Origin: Acanthosoma haemorrhoidale
Taxonomy: Eukaryota > Arthropoda > Insecta > Hemiptera > Acanthosomatidae
Length of the DNA: 64,000 nucleotides
Reading direction: 5' to 3'
NCBI GenBank assembly: GCA_930367205.1
Contig: OV884013.1
Coordinates: forward strand, 120,319,827 to 120,383,826
Part shown: positions 34,276-46,475 of the stretch, one piece after another
Layout: each line of letters begins with the position of its first letter
How positions within the stretch are numbered: the first letter of the stretch is position 1
The notes under the pieces: generated by a model
What the model was told of the DNA's origin: nothing
The model's database searches: none
The model's input: only the letters and a program-made list of their open reading frames with translations
Translations under genes and position numbers: made by a program

Positions 34276-37200
34276 AATTTTCAGCAATTCATTGACTTTA
34301 GTTGATTTCGTCCGAGGGCCCATTATGGCCTGTGTGAAATATTTTTTGACTTTGTTTCACCAACGTGTCTTGATTGGGACAGGGTACTATAGCCCGTTGC
34401 ATTGGTGAGTGGCGATCCATATTTATTAATTTCTTGCCATTGTTTCTTCATAGGAACACTTTTTATATATATATATTATATATTATATTATATATATGGT
34501 CATCAGAATCTGTTTACATTAATTATGAACTAAATCACATTTTGTAAAATGTTCATATACAAAAATATTAAGGGATGGTAAAATATTGATAGATCTCCTC
34601 AACATGTGGGTCAGTTTCTTAAAAACGACTGCGAAAAAAGTTCCAGTTATTGGGCAATAATTATTCAATTTTGTCTGTTAAACATTTTTTTGTCACTGAT
34701 ATTTGTCTTTTGTACGAATGAAAGATAATTTTAAGTAAATATCATTGAAATGTTTACATTAAAACAATTTATTAAAACCTAGGCTAGGATGGAATTGATC
34801 GTGTCTATGAGAGCTATCGTGTTTAACATGACCTTAACTATAGTGACCTCCCCGCTATACCGTATCTTAACAAAAAGCAAATTTCGAAGCATTTTGGAAC
34901 ATATCTTCGAATTATAAGATTGATTAATTTTTTTTTTGCTGCTATTAATGGTTGGTGACAGAGGCGAAATGACGATTGCCCTTTATAGGATAAAGGTACA
35001 GCCGCACCCTTGGAAATGTTTACCCATAACACCAGTGTTGTCGTTTCCATGACGTACGGTGGCGTGCTACGACACAGTCGAGGAAGAAACCGTTTATGGA
35101 ACGATGAAGTGCTAATTGTGGCTCTTCCGTTCAATTATTCCTGCTGTGGTGTCGCCTAGTTCCACTTATAGCTCTTCTAATCACTAATATCTGTTGAACT
35201 TTCCTATGCTTGTTTTTCGCTGTTTTAAAAATAAGCCTGCATGGAACATTTTTTTAAATCAATAACCCTGCAATTAAAGCTTGATGGTGGTAATTAAAAC
35301 AGCTCGTATCTTTTTTTCCACAACATTATTAATTGGATGTAAGAATTCACTGCCAGTTATTTATGAATGTGAATTGTACACGAAGAAGAAGAAAATGTTC
35401 CATCTTTGAATTAAAAAGAAAAAAGAACAACATGAGGTTACCCTTCGGATGGTAGCTGAGAGACTGTGGGATGCTCAACCATAATTTATTCACAGCATGG
35501 GAGGAAAATGCGTCAAGAATCCCTCTTCCCAGAACACTTTCTTCGGCTCAGTCGGAGAATGTTTTTGTTTCTCCAAGACCTTATTTGATATTGTGTCAGT
35601 TTTGTGGAAACTCAGGCCACTTCAGTTACCACATCACTTATTGCGAAGAACCGCTCCTTACTGTTTTGTGCTCATTGAAAATACAACCTACTCATATAGC
35701 GAAATGCCGTATAATTAAGATCGAAATGATTTAAGAGTATTTTAAGAATCTCAAAGAAAATCACTCATTCTAGATGAAATAGAAGGCGCAGCCATTACGA
35801 AACGTGATGGATCAATAAAATCTTCACGTTTGTGTAAAATTAAAGCGTGTATCTTATTTTTTCTCGCCTTAGCCAAACCACACAATGTTTATTATAATAA
35901 ACTTCTTCGAGTTTTTAACGCGGCACTCTTGTGATATAATTGTTGCTATAGAAACACCACACTAATTTGGCGGGATTAGCTAACAAATAAAATGGTGAAC
36001 TGGGTAAATATATGTAGCTGCACAGAGAGGTTTATGCAGAGTGAGGTTAGGCCGCCGTTCAGGAACGCCTCAGTTGACGATTTCCTATGAGTGTGAGTGA
36101 TTAATATATGCGTTCAGTGATTAGCGATCAATCACTGAATGAATCGACCAAGTTACAACTTAGATTAAGTACTAATTGAACACAGAAATTGATAATATAA
36201 TTATATTTGTTGTAATGTCGCTATATATTTCTTTCCATTTGTTAAAATGGTGAATAGTTCCCCCGTAGTTTTAGGCAATAATGCTTATTTAAAATAATTC
36301 ACGTGGAGCTCTCGATCGTTTCTTCACTTAATTTTTTTAATTTACATCTATTATTTTTTTTAAATTTAAACGGAAAAAATTACACATACATAAATATTAA
36401 TCAATTGTACACGCCTTATTAAAATGCGATCTGTCCAGAAAAATCCCTTGCGATTCGATGCTTTTTACACTAAAGTAATTGTCAGACATTACATTTTCAT
36501 ATCAATACTCAAATTCGGTAGTAAAAATGAAAATTGAAGGTTTATAAATGCTACATGAAAATTTCATGAGGCTCCTAATCGATTCTGGGCTCACTTGGAT
36601 CCTATCTGTCTAGCAAAAGCTAAATGGCTATATTTTGCTACAAAAATGCAATCTAAGTTTAAGCACATTGAGGAACTTAGGGAACTGCTTGATTGGGGAA
36701 AATCTCTGCGCCTCTGTGCTTGGCGAGCCATCGAGTGAGGCCATTCATCTTCCAGCAGCTCTAGCTTCTTAGGGGCTGTTTCTTCAACGCTTGTGCCACC
36801 CCCGGCGGCCCCACCCCTCTACAAGCTTTTGAAAAGTCTTATGAACAATAATGGCTGACATGTACAAAGCAATGTCTTTTTTAAGTAGGAGTGCTTAGTC
36901 AATATGTGCCAGGATAAGGGACCGTTTAAGGCAACGTTTGTTTTCTTAGCCGTTTAGAACTGAGCTGTCGTTCCCCTCATAAAAGCGTGTATACAACAGA
37001 TTAGGCAGGCAGTCCTTCTTTAGCTGCACGCAACATGGCGGTATAATACCAAAAATAACTCTAAAAAAAAACAACACAAAAGGGGGGAAATAAAAGGGGT
37101 CAGGCAATGTGAGAAAATGTGTGAAAACATCAAGCTTCACTTTATTTTTTGATCAGTTTGTGATCCAGTTGATCAGAATTATTTCAGTTACATCGAACAA

Positions 37201-37797
37201 AACCTTGGGATACGATTTAAGATGCAAAAAAATTAAATGTGAAAACAAATGCACTAACTTTAAAGATTTTTCACTACCCAGAAGATGTTTAATAATCAAT
37301 TAATTAAAAGTATAGTGTAAATTACGAGGCTGCTGATCCTTGGAATGATAATTATAATTGTTTTCAAGGGAAATGTTGTTAAACTGATAAGGGAAAGATA
37401 TTGTGGTTCTCATGGCATAGGACAAACGGTGAAGATGGATTTGATGGGACGACAGAAGCCATTACATGGTAGTGCCTGTCCCAGAGGCATAAACCCCACG
37501 GGACCGAAGTTGTCCCTTCGTTCACTTAAGGAGCGCTCTCTCTGAGGGAAGCTGTTGGTTCCGTGTACCATCTGCCTCTCTCGATAAGGACATTGGCTTA
37601 GGCTACTACCGTATCAGTGGTTAATGAAGAACACTTATTCTTAAACAATATTACCAACCTTGCTCAATATCAGTGGCCCCTTTGCCACTAAATAAAAATG
37701 ATTATTTAGAACGTTTTTTTGGAAAATGCCGGCAGATAGCACTATTTTGAATGAAAAATTGTCCTTGTTTGTTGTTTTATTCTCTATAAAATGTAAA
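34276..37797. other. unassigned stretch
   Basis: AT-rich, with no host exon found. A perfect hairpin, TTCAGTGATT with AATCACTGAA, lies at 36113-36139. ORFs at 34838-35134 (−), 35471-35734 (+) and 36946-37303 have no recognised domains. Confidence 0.4.
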
Positions 37798-38266
37798 TGT
37801 GATATGATATATTATAGTGTATAATGTAATATGATATATTATAGTGTATAATGTAATATGATATATAATAGTGTTTAATGTAATATGATATGTAATAGTG
37901 TATAATGTAATGTGATATATAATAGTGTATAATGTAATATGATATATAATAACGTATAATGTAATATGATATGTAATAGTGTATAATGTAATATGATATA
38001 TAATAGTGTATAATGTAATATGGTATATAATAGTGTATAATGTAATATGATATATAATAATGTTTAATGTAATATGATATATAATAACGTATAATGTAAT
38101 ATGATATGTAATAGTGTATAATGTAATATGATATATAATAATGTTTAATGTAATATGATATATAATAACGTATAATGTAATATGATATGTAATAGTGTAT
38201 AATGTAATGTGATATATAATAGTGTATAATGTAATGTGATATATAATAGTGTATAATGTAATATGA
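37798..38266. repeat. 27-bp AT-rich satellite
   Basis: The repeating unit is about 27 bp and contains GTGTATAATGTAATATGATA plus TATAATA; roughly 17 copies with local variants (AACG, AATGTTT). Since 27 is a multiple of three, a long minus frame (37777-38562) is open across it; that ORF is an artefact. The array runs into the assembly gap, so its true length is unknown. Confidence 0.95.
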
Positions 38267-38466
38267 NNNNNNNNNNNNNNNNNNNNNNNNNNNNNNNNNN
38301 NNNNNNNNNNNNNNNNNNNNNNNNNNNNNNNNNNNNNNNNNNNNNNNNNNNNNNNNNNNNNNNNNNNNNNNNNNNNNNNNNNNNNNNNNNNNNNNNNNNN
38401 NNNNNNNNNNNNNNNNNNNNNNNNNNNNNNNNNNNNNNNNNNNNNNNNNNNNNNNNNNNNNNNNNN
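38267..38466. other. assembly gap (200 N)
   Basis: Exactly 200 N. The left flank is satellite and the right flank is inside a family C repeat, so the gap hides the array's end and possibly the start of that repeat. The length 200 is probably a placeholder. Confidence 0.99.
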
Positions 38467-38768
38467 AGAAGGGTTTTGAGCAGAACTGTATACCTGCCTC
38501 GTGACTTCATGGAAGTCACTGATGGTCCCTGTTATTTTTAAGTAACAACCCCATCCCTCCAAGACCTCCCTACTTCCCAGAATCTTATCCTTTTCTTATA
38601 CATATATGTCTCAGCTTTAACCCCAGACCCCACTCGTCCCTAGACCTTCCACCCACTATGTAGTAACGTAACTCTTAATATTTGTATATACCAGTGTTTT
38701 GATTGTACTTCATAATAAAGCTTTTCTTTCTTTTCTTTTAAAAGACTCACCTCTACAAAGATTATTTA
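38467..38768 (+). repeat. family C interspersed repeat (plus)
   Basis: A plus-oriented copy: GTGACTTCATGGAAGTCACT, CCTCCAAGACCTCCCTACTT, AGACCCCACTCGTCCCTAGA, then CTTCATAATAAAGCTTTTC. It ends at TTTTAAAAGACTCACCTCTA plus CAAAGATT. Its left part may be lost in the gap. Confidence 0.8.
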
Positions 38769-39545
38769 ACTTATGGTTTTAGAATGATTGCTAAAATTTA
38801 CTTCAGATAAATCGCATACAATAAACCAATAATTATTAATATATAGGAAATATCCTTTAGTTATTTGTTCGACGTGACTGCGTCTATAAACTATACAAAG
38901 TATATTTTTCCAGAAGCGTTAGTTGTCACTTGTTCAGGTTCCGGTTCTGGTCTGGTATTCATGGCGAAATCTTTTATTCTATAAATAACGTATGTAGAAT
39001 TGATAGCTTGCTCATCGGACGATTCAGAGGGCACTGGGAATTTGATGCATGAGCTAAGATTATTTGTTAGCCTCAGCCATGACAGTGATCTCTTCCGGAA
39101 CAACATTCAGACGTCCTAAAGATACAGAAGTATCTGATGCGGAGTAGAGTCTATAAAAATACTTTTTCCACGCAAATTCCGGCACATGTTTGACACAAAA
39201 TAATTAAATATAAAGCAAAGAGATAAAGGTGAAGCTGATGTGTGAGACAAAAGCGGCGAACCTCGGAACTTTACTTAACTAACCCCCGAACTCTCATTAA
39301 AAGTAATGAGGTGATAACTCCGAACGTTGCGCAGTTTGCGGTCACCACGAGGCATATGTTACATTCAACAGTCTCATCCGGCTTTGTTCCGCTCTTAATT
39401 TCTGGTCAGATGAATTACGATTTATGAAGTCATTTAATATGTTTAAATATCACACCTTAAAATAACTATAAAATATACATTAGTGACGAGATTTAGACTA
39501 GTAAAAAGTTATATGCTTCAATACGTATTCATTTTCAATGTATGA
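38769..39545. other. unassigned stretch
   Basis: No recognised gene. Small ORFs at 38891-39106 (−) and 39242-39427 (+) lack motifs. Confidence 0.45.
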
Positions 39546-40330
39546 TGTCGGTGGGGAGGGGGCGCCTGCCGGTGGAGGTCTGGTCGACCCAGCCACTGCA
39601 GAAATGAATATGAATAAACCTGTGGTCTTAGACCTTTGCTGGCGGCCTAGTCGGCGGGGAACTAAATTAGTATTTGTTTATTGATCTGACTTCGCAAGAT
39701 TACGCGGTCTTGGAATGACCACGAATTCACACTCAGTATCTGAGGGTAGGCGAAATCCGGCTGGATCGCAAAAGCGAGGGTGAACCGTAGAAAGACTGTA
39801 TCGCTAGGGGAGACGCCATGTAGGGCCCCAGAGATCGTCGTCCGTCTAAAACATATCTAGGTTAAGAAAGAGAGGTGAAGAGGTAATTAAATAAGAAAGT
39901 CATGGTTCGAGTAGAGCTACAAATGCCAGTGCAGAGAGAGAGCAGTGTCTGATTCCGAATGACTGAAAAAGCTCAGAATATCTGCGTTATATAGGCAGGT
40001 CATTCCTGTCTACAGCGAATGAGATAGGTTTTGATTCCGGCCAATCCTGTCTACAGCGAATGAGATAGGTTTTGATTCCGGCCAATCCTGTCTACAGCGA
40101 ATGAGATAGGTTTTGATTCCGGCCAATCCTGTCTACAGCGAATGAGATAGGTTTTGATTCCGGCCAATCCTGTCTACAGCGAATGAGATAGGTTTTGATT
40201 CCGGCCAATCCTGTCTACAGCGAATGAGATAGGTTTTGATTCCGGCCAATCCTGTCTACAGCGAATGAGATAGGTTTTGATTCCGGCCAATCCTATGACA
40301 GTTTATTTTGGCCAATCAGGGGCTGCTACA
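39546..40330 (-). mobile_element. LTR-like element with minisatellite in its 5' part
   Basis: In + coordinates it opens TGTCGGTGGGGAGG and closes GGGGCTGCTACA, so read on the minus strand it runs TGTAGCAGCC...CCGACA. It shares GGTCTTGGAATGACCACGAA, TTCACACTCAGTATCTGAGG and CTCAGAATATCTG with the other LTR copies. A TATA element (TTATATAGGC, about 39986) lies beside seven 41-bp repeats. They lie on the upstream (U3) side when read in LTR orientation. No internal retroelement genes flank it. Confidence 0.7.
40007..40293. repeat. 41-bp minisatellite, 7 copies
   Basis: The unit TGTCTACAGCGAATGAGATA, GGTTTTGATTCCGGCCAATC plus C is repeated seven times without visible variation. It lies inside the LTR-like element. 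A single related unit (GCTGTAGGCAGGAATGACC in inverse) lies at the matching place in the copy at 3440. Confidence 0.95.
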
Positions 40331-41786
40331 CCCGGGCCGTTAGTGAGCTCTTTCCGTCTCAGGATCGTGAACTATCCCCTCTCTCTATACTGACGCCGAA
40401 GATTTATTGATAAAATATGTAAAGGTAGGCAGGTGTTTTCTGACTTCAACTTTATGTCGTCCACAGTTCCGTCGTAGGACTCTCCTATTTCGAGAATCTA
40501 GTTAACCTTCCCTTGAGATCCCTGATCCGGGAGGAATCGATCCCAAAACTGGATTTTTTTCTTCTACCGTTCCATCTCATCCTTATCCTTCCTATCCAGG
40601 ACATTCGACGTAATCAGAGAGACGACTGACCTGTGCAATCAGTCCTGGAAGACGCTCGCAGCGAGACCATGAAACAAACACGGTGTTTAATTCCAACATT
40701 AAGAAATGAATTAAGACGTTTGAGACTGTTGTCATCCATCTCCTCATCATAAATGGGCATGAATATGAATAAAATGGCAGTGTATTTTACTCTATAAAGA
40801 ATAAAAATGTTTATAAGTTGTAGCTTTATTCTGTCAGGCATACAGTACGTAAGTAGCTAGATTTACTTCTGGTGCTTCATGTAAAAATACCTTGACGAGA
40901 AAGCGTAGACGTGCTTGACTGCAGACGTCCCCCAGACGGTATCATCCGCCTTCACGATCATTTCCCGCCTGGTTCTGTCGAGTGCTGACCACATGGTGTC
41001 CCACTTAACCGTGTCGGCTATAATGCACGAGTGAACTCCCACTCTCAGTTACTCATCAGACTTGAGCTACTCAGACGGAAACGTTTAAACTTGAAAGATT
41101 CAACATTTGATTTTGTCTTCATAGTCCGAGAGGATGACGCAGTTTATACGACTATGCCGTCATTGCCAAAGGTTCGAGATGATTGTAACTATATTGGCTT
41201 TTAAACGACGGCTGGTTGGAAAATAAATAAAGCTTTGGAGCTGCAGAAAGTGTCTATATTTCTTAATATACTACCACACTCCACCATCAATATTATGAAT
41301 GGCAGTCGAGCAGCGGCTGGAGTGAGGCCAGATGTTTGAAAGCCGAACCGCCCAGTGCTATAGTTACCACCAGCTCGAACCCTTGGTATAGTCTGTCGAA
41401 AACTTTCGGTGGAAAATAAATAAAGTTATGGAGAGACAGGAGGTGTTTTGTTTCTTAATTCAGTCTTTGGTCCAAACAATGAGTGTTTTTCGAGTTATAG
41501 TTGCTAGAGTATATAAGGCCGGAATTTTTTTTTTTTTTTATTGAAAAAATACGGCCCTAAGTAACTTATCGCGACCTTTAAACTGCATTTGTGTATTATT
41601 TATGTATTTATTTATTGTATTGCCAAGAAAGTGATTTCGGTTTGCACCAGCTATATTTGTTTCGTTATTATTTTGCCAGTGTTAGAATTTTTTCTTTTGA
41701 GATTTGGTAGTCGATACATTTAGGTTGCTATAGAAAGAAATTCCGCGTAATTTTGTTTACTGCTGTCAGTATACGGTCAGTTTTAA
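40331..41786. other. unassigned stretch
   Basis: Two related segments, at about 41213-41272 and 41407-41462, share TGGAAAATAAATAAAG followed by TGGAG and TTTCTTAAT. They look like paired repeat ends. A 75-codon minus ORF at 40614-40841 has no motif. No gene called. Confidence 0.45.
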
Positions 41787-42430
41787 CATGGAGTGGAAAA
41801 ATAAGCATTTCCGACACATTTAAGGCACGAAAGCGGCTGAGGCTCTCAAAGAGACATGTGAAGTTTATAGTGTTGATTGTTTAACAGAACGCACTTGTCA
41901 GCATGGGTTTTTTCATTGAAAGGTGACCTACGTTTGGTCGACCATCTGAACTTGACGATGACAAAATGAAAGTCATAATTGAATCGAACTGTGCGAGAGA
42001 TTGCAAAACAGTTAAATGTATCACGCACAACAATTGAAAATAAGACGTCTTGGACTTGTTGAGAAGCTCGATATTTGGGTTCAGCCAAGACAATGCGAGA
42101 TCTCACACATCTTTAGCAACACGTACGAAACTATTGGAGCTTGGTTGGGAAGTGATGTCGCATCCTCCCTACAGTCCCGACCTTGCACCTTCGGGTAATC
42201 ATTTATTTCGATGTTTACAAAACTTCTTAAATAGTAAAAATTTCAGTAATTTCAGTAACGATGACCTCAAATCGCACTTGGTTGAGTTTTTTCCTGATAA
42301 GGGTCAGAAGTTCTATGAGCGCGGGATCATGAAGTGACCAGAAAGATGGTAAAAGGTCATCGAAATGAATGAAAGATATTTGACTCATTAAAAATCATTT
42401 TTTGTATAAAAAAAATTGAGTTTTATTTCC
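41787..42430 (+). mobile_element. mariner element, internally deleted
   Basis: It starts at about ATG 41788 (MEWKNKHFRHI) with stops and frame changes through the N-terminal domain (GTKAAEALKETCEVYSVD). After QLNVSRTT-like sequence near 42010 it jumps to GFSQDNARSHTSLATRT, SHPPYSPDLAPSG and LQNFLNSKNF, then KFYERGIMK and a premature stop. The first catalytic Asp region is deleted. At the third catalytic position the usual SDYHLF reads SGNHLF, so that Asp is lost too. The C-terminal part matches 1-171. Confidence 0.85.
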
Positions 42431-43304
42431 CACTAAAAAATAAATTCAAAGCTATTCAAAAATGAAAATCTAATTAAAGAGCTAACAATACAAATGGGAT
42501 ATTTAATGAGATCCTGGCCGATTTCAGTAGGTTTTTGTCAAGTCAATATTTTCACTAGTGATGTGTATTAAGCACTTAATTTTGGCAAAAGTACTGAAAT
42601 ATTAACTTTTGAAGAACCTCTCATTTGTCATAACTGTGTCCTATGTTTCGTTTTTATATATTTATTGGATGAAATCTATCCTACCCCCCCCCCCCTTCGA
42701 ACACCCCACATCCCGTCTAACGACTAATAATTGATATATTTTTTTTTCATTTTAGCGTTTGCGTTGAGCTTAATTTTAAGTCATAATATTAAATAATTCT
42801 TAGTGAAATCATATTCCTTTTTTGTAATTTTATAGTCAATCAATCAGAAAAAACTTACTTTTAGCAGTTTTTAATTATTTTTTTTAGGAGAAAACTGTTT
42901 CAATTTTTTTTTTTATTGTCTTAAGTTGTTTGTTTCCAATTTTTTATTGAACTAATTTTTAACCTCTTTCCTGCAAATTTTATAACCAAAAGTGCTTTTT
43001 CCTGATTTAATCACCGTTTATTTTATGCTTAAACCAATATGTGTTTACATAAATTTATAACCCTCTAATAGGTAGTATACATAGAAGAAGGAAGGTATTT
43101 AAACAATTACTAACACAACAAAGTTAAGAACAAATACTACAAAAAAGACAGATTTTAATCTTTACACTGTGGGAGAATCAAATTTTTCATTTATGATATT
43201 ACATCTACAGTAAATATTTCGCTTAATCGGGCATCCTCTGGACTACAATTAAAAAAAAAATGACATATAAATATTTATTTATTTTTTAATATATTTTTAC
43301 CGAC
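42431..43304. other. unassigned AT-rich stretch
   Basis: Very AT-rich with T-runs; one run of 12 C at about 42674. No gene seen. Confidence 0.5.
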
Positions 43305-44095
43305 AACAACTTTATTATGATAAAATTAAAATCTGCCTCATTGGGCAAAAAGTAATTGTGATAAATGATCTTATTCATAGTATATTTACAATTTTCATTC
43401 ACTCGCTCATTCATACAGTATTTACAAACAGCCCAGAGACCTCCCAAATCCGCATGGTTGTCACCTCCCTCGCATGCGAAAGAGGAAGTGGAGTCTTGGG
43501 AAGTCCCCCACTTTCCTCCGTCAGCCACGTCACCGGATACGAACCAGCGGAGGCTGACCTAGAGCGCGAGAGCCACATACGCTCAGGACATGATTGGAGA
43601 AACTGGCCATTGCCAGGACTCCCACTGTCACGTATTTATAGCTGATCACGAGGCCACTGCCGTTTTAGTTTCCGAGGAGGATTATATGGCTGAGTGGTGC
43701 AGTGTAATGACTGTTGGTGGTTGGATAGGTTACTATGGAATTTCATGAACTTGGAAGGGATGAGCTCAAGAATGTAAGGTTAAGATCATTATGAAGGGTT
43801 TTGACATAATAATGGGCATTTACTATTGTTCTCAGGACTTTTGATTGAAAGGATTGGATACGCTTGATGTTTGTCTTTTTTGCTGTCCCCCATAGCTCTA
43901 TTCCGTATGTCCAGACTGGCCTAAGTATAACTTTGTAGATTATTTATTTTCTGTTGAGAGATGGGGTGTCCTTTGAAGTAGTCTGTACTGTTGTCCAAAT
44001 CGTCTGTTTAGTTCTTGTCTTTTTAGCCTCGTGTGTGGGTTCCATGTCAGTATTTTGTTGAGATGGAAACCTAAATACGTACTGTCTCGGATACA
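43305..44095 (-). mobile_element. LINE-A 3' fragment, longest copy (minus)
   Basis: Read on the minus strand from about 44095: the YLGFHLNKILTW-like start of the C-terminal ORF2 block, the KRQELNRRFGQQYRL region, ENK and PVWTYGIELWGTAK. The ORF2 end and the full 3' UTR then run to the AATAAAGTTGTTG tail at about 43305. About 790 bp long and the most complete of the LINE-A fragments, yet still lacking the catalytic palm. A few indels break the frame. Confidence 0.85.
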
Positions 44096-45323
44096 GGAAG
44101 AGGAATGGAATTAAAAAAAAAAAACTAGTGGACAGGTCATGCGGCAGAGGGTAAAGGTAATGTGGGGACATTTTGCTTCATTAACTTTGATTCGCCATTG
44201 TGTTTTTGAAGGTTTTGGGATGCTATATTGGGGTATGGATGGGATGACTGGACTGCAGTGTCATCTGTAACTGTTGCCAAGAAGGTATTGGGGGTAGAGG
44301 GGATTAATATATTTTAAAAATAATAAAATAGATAAAAATCTGAGGTATAAGATAATAGACCAACGAAAAATATTATATTTAAATTCATTATTACATTCTT
44401 CCATGATTCCAGAATGTTGAATTGTTAATCGATATTACGAAGTATGTAGAATCGAGACAACTGATTGCGAGGCACTCTGGGTAATCGGTCATCGCGACCT
44501 TTCTGTCGACTGTTGACCTTTTAATGGATTAGGTCACATGGTTGCGGGGTTGTAAATGTTGTCCGTTGTTTGGCTAAATGTTCCATCGGCGGGACTAATG
44601 TTTGCTGCTCCGCATACAGGGGCCAGGGCAAACAAACATGCACAGCAATCGGCTCGGTAAACGGGAATGGGGCGGCGGCAATCCTCCGCCCCGTCGGCGG
44701 AACTGTTGATCATCTTGTGTCGGCCATTGTCTCCTACACAAGAGGAGCCTCACACTGTGTACACTAGACAAATTAGAATGTCTGACGGTTTCGCTGTTTT
44801 CCTTTCTAAATAGAATTGATTGTATTTATTTATTCTTTCCTCTAAAATTATAAATAGTTTCTACTACATCTTCATGGTGGTGGGATTCTAATAGAGCAAA
44901 ATGCAAGGCTGCCATCCCATTTCTGTTTCCATTCCTTTGCAGCATCTAAACTGCCTTACATAAGGCAATCGTTTTATAAATTAAAATGTCTGTCCTATAC
45001 AAGTAAATTCAACGAACTGCAGTTAATACACAAATGAATTGTTAATAATAATAACAAATTCCCTTAGGCCTACTAACATCTCCCGACTACATGTTACGAA
45101 GAAAACACCCGATGATTTCTTGAAAATTGTAATTACATAAAGTGTTGTACATAATGTATCAACTAGGAAGAGGATACATAAAGGAATTAACTTTATTTTG
45201 AAAGACCACTAGAAATTTGTCTTTTTTTAGTTGTAGATTTTCTTTTTTTCTGATTTCCTGCATATAAAAGAAATGCAATAATAAAATTTTTAATTTAGAG
45301 GCGCTCTGGCGTCTGGAAAGTAT
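44096..45323. other. unassigned stretch with GC-rich block
   Basis: 44460-44770 is distinctly GC- and CpG-rich for this window (for example GGCGGCGGCAATCCTCCGCC). It contains a 65-codon frame (44570-44767) with no recognised domain. It could be a regulatory island or an unknown exon. The remainder is AT-rich. Confidence 0.4.
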
Positions 45324-45584
45324 ATGTAATCAGCCCTTGTAACATTAAATGAAATAAAGAAATTTTCCATCTCGTAACGATTTTGAGAGTTTTCTTAATA
45401 GTATCATGATTCAGAGTAAAATATTTGATTGGCTGTTTGTGCTAATTAGTAATTCTGTTTGGCCTATGTTATATTTACAAAACATACCATAGTCCGCACC
45501 GTTTGCTTCTGAAAAAACATTTCTATTATTTATTTATTAATAATAATTTGTATTACAACTGTAGGACTGTGTCCCTAAATACGA
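45324..45584 (+). repeat. composite repeat, left part (copy 2)
   Basis: It matches 2210-2470: TATGTAATCAGCCCTTGTAA, GAAATTTTCCATCTCGTAAC, GATTGGCTGTTTGTGCTAAT. An AATAAAG lies inside. Its identity as an element is unknown; the next segment is a mariner. Confidence 0.7.
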
Positions 45585-46372
45585 GAGCGTGCCCAAAAGG
45601 AGCCGAACTGATGTATGTGGTGGAGTTTTTAGTACCGGGTTCCGCCTGTTGGACCGGATGTGTAAAGCAACTTTTCACCAGTCAGTATGCAAAGTTCCGT
45701 TACTGGAGAAGGTTCCGTTTTGCTTTTGTTAATTTATTTGTAACAGTTGTTTTGCGCGCTCGTTCTTTTTGTGATCGTTGATTTTCGAGACCAGGTCGGG
45801 AAAACTGGCACAGAAACTCTTGAAAAGTTTAAAAGCATGGGAAAAACTCAAGTGGTTTTCCCGTTTTAAAAGTAGAGGAATGTCATTTAATGATCAACCT
45901 CTCTCCGGCCGTACTTCGACTGTCCGAACCTATCAGAAGTCAAAAAAAATTTGCGAAATCGTCCTGGAAGATTGACGACGGAAGGTGTGGAGTGACTTGG
46001 TGTTCAGTACAGTGAATTATAAATAAATATTTGGGGATGAGAATGGTGTCCGCTCACTCAGCCTTTCTGTGCGCAGATTTGTTACCAAAAATGGTAGACC
46101 ACTGGGCCCCATCCTCCCTATTCACCCGATCTACCCCCTAAGACTTTTTGCGGACGTTGAAGAAGTAAAGCTAAAAACGACGGAGGCGCTGTCTGACATC
46201 ACAAAAGAGGAATTTAAAATTTTTTTTGAAGAGTGGAGTAAAAGACTGGACAAGTCCATTGACGCCAATGGAGAGTACTTTGAGGGAGATTAAAGTTTTT
46301 TGTAAAAAAAAAAAAAAAAAAATTAGACGAATCACTAAAAAATATTTCGGTTTCTTTTGAATACGCCACCTT
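45585..46372 (+). mobile_element. mariner (irritans-like), internally deleted
   Basis: The left end is GAGAGCGTGCCCAAAAGGAG and the right end is CGGTTTCTTTTGAATACGCC, an imperfect inverted pair. Transposase remnants are WFSRFKSRGMSFNDQPLSGR and KKICEIVLED, then, after a deletion, FVTKNGRPLGP and DVEEVKLKTTEALSD. It ends with KRLDKSIDANGEYFEGD and a stop at about 46291-46293. The catalytic core between VLED and FVTKNG is missing except for decayed PIHPIY sequence near 46120. The family normally codes about 340 residues; fewer than half remain. Confidence 0.82.
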
Positions 46373-46475
46373 CAGAAATTTTATATATTGGTAAAGGTCT
46401 TATATCACAGAATGATTTTTTCATTGCGCGTGACGTAAATTAGGACATAATATATATGTAATAGTATGATGTATG

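Noticed and set aside
37777..38562. 261-codon minus ORF
   Set aside because: It is open because the satellite unit is 27 bp (nine codons) and because the N gap is read as unknown residues.
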